This document shows positions 1-7,398 of a stretch of DNA of 64,000 nucleotides, one piece after another. The first letter of the stretch is position 1, and every line of letters starts with the position of its first letter. The notes beneath the pieces are model-generated. The model was not told where the DNA came from, ran no database searches, and saw nothing but the letters and a program-made list of their open reading frames with translations. Origin of the DNA: Rhodospirillaceae bacterium. GTDB taxonomy: Bacteria > Pseudomonadota > Alphaproteobacteria > Rhodospirillales > Rhodospirillaceae. The stretch covers positions 1 through 64,000 of the forward strand of contig JAVJSV010000004.1 in NCBI GenBank assembly GCA_040219235.1, read 5' to 3'. Position numbers and translations under genes: made by a program.

Positions 1-212
1 GCTGCTTTTTTCTTAGGAGCTGCTTTTTTCTTAGCGGCTGCTTTACGCTTAGGAGCTGCTTTTTTCTTAGCGGCTGCTTTTTTCTTAGGAGCTGCTTTTT
101 TCTTAGCGGCTGCTTTACGCTTAGGAGCTGCTTTTTTCTTAGCGGCTACTTTACGCTTAGGAGCTGCTTTCTTCTTAGCAGCTGCTTTCTTCTTAGGAGC
201 TGCTTTCTTCTT
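1..212. repeat. 15/30-bp tandem repeats coding KKKAA/KRKAA
   Basis: The plus strand repeats the pattern GGAGCTGCTTTTTTCTTAGC with alternating GGAGCT and GCGGCT 15-mers. Variants with TTTACGCTTA code KRK instead of KKK. The copies are nearly identical at DNA level, so copy number can change by slippage without breaking the frame. Confidence 0.8.
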
Positions 213-242
213 AGCCGTAGTTTTCTTTGTCGTGGCTGCCAT
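1..242 (-). CDS. Histone H1-like Lys/Ala/Pro-rich protein (C-terminus outside window)
   Basis: The frame opens with ATG at 242-240 and runs off the left edge. The visible protein begins MAATTKKTTAKKKAAPKKK and continues as alternating KKKAA/PKKKAA/PKRKAA units, the composition of bacterial histone-H1/Hc1-like DNA-binding proteins and of Lys/Ala tails on nucleoid proteins. An AGGGGAT stretch just upstream can serve as SD. The DNA is a set of near-identical 15- and 30-bp repeats. A role in binding DNA or RNA through the basic repeats is inferred from composition; whether a folded domain follows cannot be seen. Confidence 0.7.
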   Translation of the reverse strand, partial: MAATTKKTTAKKKAAPKKKAAAKKKAAPKRKVAAKKKAAPKRKAAAKKKAAPKKKAAAKKKAAPKRKAAAKKKAAPKKKA

Positions 243-543
243 AGTGATTAGATCCCCTGCAGTGGTTTAACAACAATAAGACGCCTCAAGGACAAGTAAC
301 ATAACATGTTAACGCGTTTTTCGCACGCAACAATAGCTTACTGCTCTCACAACTTACCTACTTGTCTCAAGACACAATGAAAACAAACCGTTTCTTTTTC
401 TTTAACGGTGTCTTTTGAGTCACACTTTATCTAACGACGATTAAGCGCTTTTGGTTCTCATAAACATAAAAGAATGCGTCGGATATCGACCGACGCATTC
501 TTTAATCTCACTCATTCTGTTTGCTATTACGCGAATATTAAAA
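243..543. other. Intergenic region upstream of the H1-like gene
   Basis: About 300 bp without a convincing ORF. It should hold the promoter of the leftward H1-like gene and contains the methyltransferase terminator at 469-503. No confident -35/-10 pair or RNA gene was recognised. Confidence 0.5.
469..503 (-). terminator. Rho-independent terminator after the methyltransferase gene
   Basis: Perfect 14-bp inverted repeat, AAAGAATGCGTCGG and its complement, around a 7-nt loop. On the minus strand it is followed by TTTTATGTTT and lies about 40 bp past the methyltransferase stop. Confidence 0.75.
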
Positions 544-1680
544 CTACTTTTCGGCAACGCATGCCGGAAACTGAAACCCTTTCGTACCGTAATTCATGAC
601 CTTGCCCGGACTGTATGTATCGACCATTTCCAAGCGTGCTTTTTCCGCAGAAAACCCAGCTTTAACGGCTTCACCGGCGATGTCCATCTCACGATACGTT
701 CCACCAAATCGCTCGTTGTTATTGTAGACCTCCCACTCTGCTAAGAAGCTTTCAAGAGGGGGTAATTCTTTAAGTCTCGGGTTGTCCATATGCATCATGA
801 CACCACCGTCTTTTAGAAGTCTTCGGCTCTCTGCAAAAATCTTAACAACTGCCGGGGTACTCGTCTCATGCATCATGATGTGAGACAAAACAACGTCAAA
901 ACTTCCGTCTTCAAAGTTGGTTTTTTCGGCATTTTGCTGACTGAAATGAATCTTGTATCCGAGGTCTTCAGCACGGGCATGGGCGTACCGAAGTAGCGAC
1001 TCGCCGACATCGATGGCGTGAATTTCGGCATCCGGGTAGGCTTCAGCCCATGCAATTGTGCTCTGTCCGACCGAGCACCCCATGTCCAAAATGCGTTTTG
1101 GTTTCGCGTTGGGATACTTCTTTTTGTAATGCTCTAACAGAGTCCGCCCGAGGAAATCCATGCGCGGTCCGATGTTGCCGAGTGTGTACAAGAAAGTTCC
1201 ACGGTCATAGAGTGCCCCAGCCGAAACATCATCGTCACTGTGCGAGGTGTGATAGGCACCAGGCTGAAGGTGAATATCGTAATAAGTTAAGTAGTAGGGG
1301 ACTTCAAAATCAGGATCTAAAGTTAACGTTCCACCGGTTTTACCACTGGCACTCTTTGCGTTTTCGACGAGGCGGGGCAGGTCACGTTCAACTGAGTCGA
1401 TCACGCTGTCCCAGGTCATTTCCTGTGTATGCCGCTGCATGGCCGAATACATTTGGTAGTAGCCATTTTTTGTCATTACGCCACGGACTTCATGGCGGTC
1501 TTTCGGGTCGCGGCCATTCTCTTTAACGAAATTTGGGTGAACGACGTTGTGGTAGACCGTTTTGTTGCCGGGAGAGACCTGACTGGCCAGATATCTGCGC
1601 ACATCCATATAATAGTCCTGCCGGGACTGTTCATCGTGGATTGGGTCAACGAGGACTGCGTGAGCCATCTGTTTGGGCAT
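544..1680 (-). CDS. Class I SAM-dependent methyltransferase
   Basis: A 378-residue protein starting MPKQMAHAVL. The ATG at 1680 follows AGGAGAT at good spacing, so an upstream in-frame start at 1719 is unlikely. The second half holds a class I Rossmann methyltransferase core: motif I RILDMGCSVGQS binds SAM, the acidic end of the second strand reads AIDVGE, and a later strand reads FDVVLSHIMMHE. The roughly 190-residue N-terminal part has no recognised domain and may bind substrate. The gene stands alone with its own terminator. Substrate unknown. Confidence 0.8.
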   Translation of the reverse strand: MPKQMAHAVLVDPIHDEQSRQDYYMDVRRYLASQVSPGNKTVYHNVVHPNFVKENGRDPKDRHEVRGVMTKNGYYQMYSAMQRHTQEMTWDSVIDSVERDLPRLVENAKSASGKTGGTLTLDPDFEVPYYLTYYDIHLQPGAYHTSHSDDDVSAGALYDRGTFLYTLGNIGPRMDFLGRTLLEHYKKKYPNAKPKRILDMGCSVGQSTIAWAEAYPDAEIHAIDVGESLLRYAHARAEDLGYKIHFSQQNAEKTNFEDGSFDVVLSHIMMHETSTPAVVKIFAESRRLLKDGGVMMHMDNPRLKELPPLESFLAEWEVYNNNERFGGTYREMDIAGEAVKAGFSAEKARLEMVDTYSPGKVMNYGTKGFQFPACVAEK

Positions 1681-1805
1681 TTCTATCTCCTGATAAAGCC
1701 TGTTTCTTAAACGGTACAACGTTTTTAACCATTGTGAGCCCTGCCGGGGCTGTTCGCTAAGCTCGGACGCTTTTGAGGCCCACTAAGTGGACGTTAGCTT
1801 GTCAG

Positions 1806-2888
1806 CTATTTAATTTCACCACTTTGAGACATCAATACAGCCAAAGCTTTAGTGCGCGGGAACTGTGCGAGAACGATCATCGCCATCACCATAATTGGCA
1901 CACTCAAGATCATACCTATTACACCCCATATGGAGCCCCATACTGATAGAGCAAGCACAATAATCACAGGGCTAAGGTTCAGTGATTTCCCTGTTACGCG
2001 AGGCTCAATGACGTTTCCGACAACGACCTGTGCGCCCATCAAACCAGTAAGGACCAAGATCGTAAGGCCAGGGGAGGCAAATTGAAGGATGCTGAGCACG
2101 ACCGGGAATGCAACCGCGACGACAGATCCGATGTACGGAATGTAGTTCAAGATAAAGATTAACAGCGCCCAAAAAGCGGCAAAATCAACATCAGCGACTA
2201 TTAGAATTCCATAACTCAAGGCGCCAACAAGCAGGCTCATGAGTGTCTTAATGAGAATATATTTCTCAATGTTACGGCCAATGGCTGTGAGCGTTGATTT
2301 AATGGCCTGCTCGCGTTCAGTAGTAGAGGCGAACGCCTTGATTTTGAGGTCAAGTGTCCGGCTTTCTAGAAGCAAAAAGGCCACATAAAGAAAAATTTGA
2401 AACGTATTGCTGGCAATACTTTGCAAGGCTCCAACCAGTCTGACGACGGCTGATTGAAAGTCTATCCGTTCGTTAAGCTCCGCTATCGTTAATGGAGTGC
2501 CGATTAAACGTTCCGCAAGTGCTTGCAAATCCGCAAAGAAGGTTTGCAGTTTTGCTTGATAAGATGGTGCCGCATCGACGATGGCGCTTATGTTTCCGGC
2601 AACCAATTGAACAAGCACGACAATAAACAACAAAAAGATCAGTATTGAACCTGTTAACGATAGGCTGCCAGGAAGGCGTTTGCCCTGTATTTTAATGCGT
2701 TCAAGGCCGTGGGCCAGGGCTCTCAGTAGGTATGTAATCAATATCGCCAGGATCAGTGGCAGTAAAATACTCTCGCCGACAACCAGCAGATAAAGCGTTA
2801 AAGCAGCAACGCCGATAGAGGCAGCAAAAGTAACAGTATCAATGGGCCGCAAGTTCAACGGCGTGCTTACAGGGCTTTGGTCTGACAT
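1806..2888 (-). CDS. AI-2E family transporter (PerM/TqsA-like permease)
   Basis: A 360-residue polytopic inner-membrane protein. A hydrophobic N-terminal block (about residues 20-95) is followed by a soluble amphipathic stretch (about 95-200) and a long hydrophobic C-terminal half containing FILNYIPYIGS and GNVIEPRVTGKSLNLSP, hallmarks of the AI-2E exporter family. Family members have been linked to autoinducer-2 export and Na+/H+ antiport; substrate here is unknown. SD AAGGATC precedes the ATG. It lies 24 bp after the outer-membrane protein gene and is probably the last gene of that operon. Confidence 0.85.
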   Translation of the reverse strand: MSDQSPVSTPLNLRPIDTVTFAASIGVAALTLYLLVVGESILLPLILAILITYLLRALAHGLERIKIQGKRLPGSLSLTGSILIFLLFIVVLVQLVAGNISAIVDAAPSYQAKLQTFFADLQALAERLIGTPLTIAELNERIDFQSAVVRLVGALQSIASNTFQIFLYVAFLLLESRTLDLKIKAFASTTEREQAIKSTLTAIGRNIEKYILIKTLMSLLVGALSYGILIVADVDFAAFWALLIFILNYIPYIGSVVAVAFPVVLSILQFASPGLTILVLTGLMGAQVVVGNVIEPRVTGKSLNLSPVIIVLALSVWGSIWGVIGMILSVPIMVMAMIVLAQFPRTKALAVLMSQSGEIK

Positions 2889-2912
2889 TGCGCCGATCCT
2901 TTTACGTCATCG

Positions 2913-4169
2913 CTAGAGAAAAAAGCGATAACTTGCTTGCAGAACAGTCTCTTTCGCACGAACCGGAAGGTTTAGAAACGCTCGCTCAGGTCTTTTAGAA
3001 TCGACGTGAAGCGCTTCCAACGTCAATCTTTGTTTGTTGAACGGGCGTAATACATATGCTGCGGTCCAGGCGTTGCCATTTTCCTGGTTCAGGTCGTCGG
3101 CTGTGAAATCGTCATCGGCAACCTGAAAATGGTCGTATCGAAACGAAATCCGGTGATCACCAAACCGTTTGCTGAACAGCGTGAATACAGACCAATAATC
3201 ATTGTCGACTTTAGATCCCAATACCGGCCGCGTATCCATCGATGTGTTCCCAACCATCGCCTGACTGATGAATTCAATGCCGCCAGGAAGTTCGTTCTCG
3301 TAACCTGCACTTAAGAAGTGTGTATCCCAGGCATACTGAAATCCATCGAAAGCGCGATCATAGGATTGATTGTCGTAGTAGAGCACGCTTAAGCGACCGA
3401 GCGCGTAATGGTCGATGGTTAAACCGGCATACCCGCCGACTCTGCTATCGATTTGATGAAATGGTTCCACCCATGGAGCCTGCCGTTCAACAGTGCCGCC
3501 GGGCTCGATCGTGCGGATCGGGGCGAGGGGAAGCTGATCAAAAAGACCAGCTTCCCGGTCATGCAGGGCCCAGCCGCGCCATGCCAATAATGTTCCTGCT
3601 GGGTCATTCGCCATGAAGGCTGCACCAGTAAAAGACAGGTCGAAATCATCAAATTCCCGGCCAACCGTAAACTCAGCCCCGAGTGTCTTTAACTCTTCGC
3701 CAACCCACGTATTGATCGCAGACGACGAAATTGTATAAGGGCTCGTCCACGCTATGGCTTTGTTCTCTAAGGAAATAGGAGGGAAAAACGCACCAAGTTT
3801 AACTTCATAGCTATATTCAGACTTGGGAACAGGCTTATAGCGCAGAAATGCTTCGATGATGTCGACCGGTTGATGCTGCTGGCTGTCAGTTTTGATATGG
3901 ACGACGCCAGACCAGTCCCAGTTAAATTTAGGTAAAAAGATGAGGGAGGCTTCCGCAATGCGGCCAACCACCCGACTTTCTCCAGCTGCGTCTCCGCCCC
4001 AGCGTGTTTTTCCCAGGCCGCGCTCTTCCCAACTGACTGTGCCGTCGGTCAATACTAGCCGGGCATCCACGAGGCCGATTACATCCATACTCGGCAGGAC
4101 GCTCTCTTGCGCAAAACTATGAGAGCAAAAGCCTAAAGTTGCTAAGCCAATAAGAAGGATTCGTTTCAT
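2913..4169 (-). CDS. Predicted outer-membrane beta-barrel protein
   Basis: The start MKRILLIGLATLGFCSHSFA is a signal peptide with a probable cut after SFA. The ATG at 4169 is preferred over a TTG four codons upstream; neither has a clear SD. The mature 400 or so residues are rich in aromatic and alternating polar/apolar strands and end in ASYRFFL, a terminal phenylalanine/beta-signal pattern typical of barrels folded by BAM. No named porin family is recognised. It sits 30 bp downstream of the EAL-protein gene and may supply the envelope component of that module. Confidence 0.65.
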   Translation of the reverse strand: MKRILLIGLATLGFCSHSFAQESVLPSMDVIGLVDARLVLTDGTVSWEERGLGKTRWGGDAAGESRVVGRIAEASLIFLPKFNWDWSGVVHIKTDSQQHQPVDIIEAFLRYKPVPKSEYSYEVKLGAFFPPISLENKAIAWTSPYTISSSAINTWVGEELKTLGAEFTVGREFDDFDLSFTGAAFMANDPAGTLLAWRGWALHDREAGLFDQLPLAPIRTIEPGGTVERQAPWVEPFHQIDSRVGGYAGLTIDHYALGRLSVLYYDNQSYDRAFDGFQYAWDTHFLSAGYENELPGGIEFISQAMVGNTSMDTRPVLGSKVDNDYWSVFTLFSKRFGDHRISFRYDHFQVADDDFTADDLNQENGNAWTAAYVLRPFNKQRLTLEALHVDSKRPERAFLNLPVRAKETVLQASYRFFL

Positions 4170-4198
4170 GTGGTGGCTCAATGCGTCATTCAGAACAG

Positions 4199-6613
4199 TT
4201 ATACGTTGTTTTTGGGTGCCCAGCGTGAGTCTTTGTAGAACGCTACAATTTCGTCGGCAGGGACAGGTTTGCTGATAAAGTAACCCTGCCCGGTATCGCA
4301 GCCATATTTATGCAGAATATTTAACGACTCTTCATTTTCGATACCCTCAGCTGTCACTTTGAGGCCGAGGTTATGTCCGAGATCAATGGTTGATCGGACG
4401 AGAATCTCATCTTCCTTGTTTGATGCTAGATTAAGCACGAATGATTTATCAATTTTGATTTCCTGAACCGGCAGCGCTTTAAGATAAGCCATCGAAGAAT
4501 AGCCCGTGCCATAATCATCAATGGAAAGTGTATGGCCCGCGTTGTGCAGCGCTGTAAGCACGGCCATGGCATTGCTGCGATCTTCCATGATGGCGCTTTC
4601 CGTAATTTCCAAAACCAGTTTGTTGGCAGCGACGCCATGGTGAAGCAGAAGGTCGTCAATCTGTTGTGGCAGCTTTCGGTTGGTCAGATCACGCGCCGAG
4701 AGATTGACAGCAATAATGATATCTAGGCCTTCATCTTGCCATGCTTTAGCTTGGGAGATCGCAGTTTTCAAAGCCCATTCGCTGAGCTTCTGGATGTTCC
4801 CTGTTTGCTCGGCCAAAGGAATAAAGTCATCAGGCGACATAAAGCCGCGTTCTGGATGAATCCAACGGACCAATGCTTCGACATGAGTGATCTGTTGCGC
4901 CGCGATGTCTACCTTTGGCTGGTAGTAGAATTTGAATTCGCCACGATCTAAGCCCTTTCTCAGCTCACCCATCATCGTTAAGCGCTCAGGCTTGTGTGGG
5001 TCTGCTTCTGCGTCATAGGTTGCGAATAGCCTTGACGATGCTTTAGCCTCGTAGATGGCCGTATCAGCACGCTGGAGAAGGGTGCGCGCATCCTGACCAT
5101 GATCAGGGTAGCACGCTTCACCAATAGCCGCCGTTACGTCTAAATGAATGCCAGCAATAGGGACTGGGTCTTCAAACGAGCGCAGAATACGATCTACAAT
5201 GGGTTTAACAGCATTTGCAGCTGCGCCAGGCATCAGAATGCTGAACATCGTGCTGGAATGTCTGGCGACCATATCTCCCTGCTTGATCATGGCAGACAGC
5301 CTTTCTCCGATGACGCGGATTAAGTCTTCGCCAGTTTCATGACCAAGGGTGTAGTTGATCTCGGAGACACGCCCGATTTCAATCAGCAGAACGGTGAGCG
5401 GTGTTGTGCCGCCGTTGGCGATAAGTTCTCCCAATCGCCTTTCGAAATACGCTCTGTTCGGCAAACCTGTTGCTGCATCGTGCAAAGCCTGATGCTCAAT
5501 ACGGGCCTCGCGCTCAGCGATACCATCCATCATTTGGTTGAAGGTTTCGCCCAGCCGACCAATCTCATCGCTATGGTTGACTTCAATCTTATCTGTATAG
5601 GTGCCGGCTTGTATTCGCCGCGCGGCATGATCAAGGATGCGAATAGGTTTGGTGACGCCCCGTGCTATGGCAATTGATCCGACCAAAGAAACCAGCAGGG
5701 CAGTTGCCGCTAAGCCGGTAAGCACGACAAACAAGGGCTGATAAGGCACCAAGGCCGAGTCTAGAGAATACTGTAAAATAGCATTGACCACAGGACTTTC
5801 TTCAGGTGTTTGCAGACGCTCCACCAGGGTGACGTAATCACTATTATCCAAGGTGATTGTTGCAGGCGCTTCGCCCAAATATTCATCTTCTGCCGCGAGT
5901 GCGCCCGGAAGTTCTAGCTTCGCCGCTTCGGGAAGTGTGGACGCTGTCACAGCCCAGTCGCCGGCGGCATGCCCGACGGCAAATGTAACGTCAAGAGGAA
6001 GCGTGGATTCTCGCCTAAAATCTCTGGCAAACTGCCCATCGATTTCGACACCAATTGCGATCCAGGCAATGGGAACGGGCGCTAGAACGGGTGTCACGAC
6101 AAACTCGTAAATCACGCCATCAAGAACCGTAAAAGATTCCGCCCGGCCAGCTTCTTCTGCTCTATCTATAAGATCGTAAAAGGGAAAGTCTGAAACTCCC
6201 CCATCGGGGTTTCCAGTGTCAGCTATTGTTTCGTAATCCAGGTTAATCAGCATGACCCGATCTGCCTCGATCCGCGCGCCTAGGTTATTGAGTGCGGAGA
6301 GGATGGTTGGATTGTCATTCGTTGCGACCGCTGTACGGAAGCCAAAGTCAGAGGCCAGTATTTGAGCGCCTTCCGCAAGAGACTGAACGGTTGCTTGGAT
6401 GCGGTTTCCAAAGATCAAGTTTGCCGCCACCAACTGATCGCGGCTTTGGTCGAAGATGTTTCGGACAATCGCTTCCTGAACGGTGAAGTAGGCGGCACCC
6501 TGCAACAGCAAAAAAAGTGCCGTAAAAAACAGTGTCAACTTTGTTTGGAAACTCTTGAGCACGCTAATAGGCCCCGTCTTCGAAGTCAGAGCCTGATTGA
6601 CTGCGGCGATCAC
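4199..6613 (-). CDS. Cache-HAMP-GGDEF-EAL protein, likely c-di-GMP phosphodiesterase
   Basis: An 804-residue inner-membrane signalling protein. Order: TM near 25-45, periplasmic Cache-like sensor to about 290, second TM, HAMP (about 320-370), GGDEF (about 380-535), EAL (about 555-795). The GGDEF signature position reads RHSSTMF, so cyclase activity is not expected. The EAL domain keeps its key motifs: VEALVRW, AVNLSARDL, LEITESAIMED, SIDDYGTGYSS and TAEGIENEE, so c-di-GMP hydrolysis is likely. The GTG at 6613 overlaps the cupredoxin gene by 50 bp; a GTG at 6562, one base past that stop, is an alternative start. Confidence 0.88.
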   Translation of the reverse strand: MIAAVNQALTSKTGPISVLKSFQTKLTLFFTALFLLLQGAAYFTVQEAIVRNIFDQSRDQLVAANLIFGNRIQATVQSLAEGAQILASDFGFRTAVATNDNPTILSALNNLGARIEADRVMLINLDYETIADTGNPDGGVSDFPFYDLIDRAEEAGRAESFTVLDGVIYEFVVTPVLAPVPIAWIAIGVEIDGQFARDFRRESTLPLDVTFAVGHAAGDWAVTASTLPEAAKLELPGALAAEDEYLGEAPATITLDNSDYVTLVERLQTPEESPVVNAILQYSLDSALVPYQPLFVVLTGLAATALLVSLVGSIAIARGVTKPIRILDHAARRIQAGTYTDKIEVNHSDEIGRLGETFNQMMDGIAEREARIEHQALHDAATGLPNRAYFERRLGELIANGGTTPLTVLLIEIGRVSEINYTLGHETGEDLIRVIGERLSAMIKQGDMVARHSSTMFSILMPGAAANAVKPIVDRILRSFEDPVPIAGIHLDVTAAIGEACYPDHGQDARTLLQRADTAIYEAKASSRLFATYDAEADPHKPERLTMMGELRKGLDRGEFKFYYQPKVDIAAQQITHVEALVRWIHPERGFMSPDDFIPLAEQTGNIQKLSEWALKTAISQAKAWQDEGLDIIIAVNLSARDLTNRKLPQQIDDLLLHHGVAANKLVLEITESAIMEDRSNAMAVLTALHNAGHTLSIDDYGTGYSSMAYLKALPVQEIKIDKSFVLNLASNKEDEILVRSTIDLGHNLGLKVTAEGIENEESLNILHKYGCDTGQGYFISKPVPADEIVAFYKDSRWAPKNNV

Positions 6614-7214
6614 GCTTTAGGCTAATTTCAAAGCTGGCCGGTTTTCCTACCGTGAGCTTCTGCATCGTTCGCTGTGTTGGCCCTCTTAACCGAGGGTGCC
6701 AGACTTGAGCTTCATAGCTCGCACCATCCGCGCCGCCCTCAATTGTTACTTTTCCAGCCCCATCCGTTTTGCCAAACATGTTCGTATCAACAACGTAAAT
6801 GTAACCAAGCATGTCATCGTGAATGTTGCAGCCCAGAGCAACCTCACCAGGTTTGTCGAATACGGTTTGTTGTATCTCGTCTCCGCCATACAGCTTTAGC
6901 TCGAACTGTTTGGCTGGTGAAAAGGAATAGACGTGATGGCGAAACGGGTCTTCATTTGGAAATTCAACCAGCGTTCCGACGGAAACAACCAAGACATCAG
7001 GGTTAAAGCTTTGGCTGCTCTGCACCATCTGTTGCGTTGGGCCAGGTTCCGTGGGCATTCCTGAGTCTAAAAATACCACTGCATCTGCAACAGGCTGTCC
7101 CGCTGTATCAACGACTGTGATGTCCAAGGTTGCTGCCCTTGCTGATACTGCAAGGCACGCCCCCACCAAGAGAACCATAAACCAAGAACTATATCTCAAC
7201 ATGTGCCGCCGCAT
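6564..7214 (-). CDS. Periplasmic cupredoxin-like protein (methylamine-utilization-type)
   Basis: About 216 residues with signal peptide LRYSSWFMVLLVGACLAVSA. An Ig/PEGA-like segment (LDITVVDTAGQPVADAVVFL) leads into a plastocyanin-like copper site: FRHHVYSFS supplies a His, and LGCNIHDDMLGYIYV supplies Cys, His and Met with cupredoxin spacing. Such proteins are often labelled methylamine utilization proteins, but no mau genes are present. The ATG at 7214 follows GGGGGACAG; earlier in-frame starts exist. First gene of a leftward unit with the EAL protein, barrel and AI-2E permease. A periplasmic copper-binding or copper-sensing role is inferred. Confidence 0.75.
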   Translation of the reverse strand: MRRHMLRYSSWFMVLLVGACLAVSARAATLDITVVDTAGQPVADAVVFLDSGMPTEPGPTQQMVQSSQSFNPDVLVVSVGTLVEFPNEDPFRHHVYSFSPAKQFELKLYGGDEIQQTVFDKPGEVALGCNIHDDMLGYIYVVDTNMFGKTDGAGKVTIEGGADGASYEAQVWHPRLRGPTQRTMQKLTVGKPASFEISLKRDRRSQSGSDFEDGAY

Positions 7215-7398
7215 TGGTAGCTGTCCCCCACCGGATAGAACCTTCATTTTAAGCATTATTACCCGTGAACCATATCACTGCCAGGACAATTCCAATATGG
7301 TGCGAGCCCGAGAAGGCCAGACCTCTTAACATAAAGAAACAGCCTTAAAGCGAAATTGGCCATTGTTATTACAAGGCAGATTGTCTACGCACCACGCC

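Noticed and set aside
1-212. Regular short repeats that could suggest a CRISPR array
   Set aside because: No unique spacers; the repeats are contiguous codons of a Lys/Ala-rich protein.
6564-7214. Methylamine dehydrogenase accessory function for the cupredoxin
   Set aside because: No mau or MauG genes in the window; the label is inherited from distant homologues.
7270-7300. CCATAT-N19-ATATGG inverted repeat between the cupredoxin and TonB receptor genes
   Set aside because: Arms are only 6 bp with a long spacer; chance cannot be excluded and no regulator family matches.
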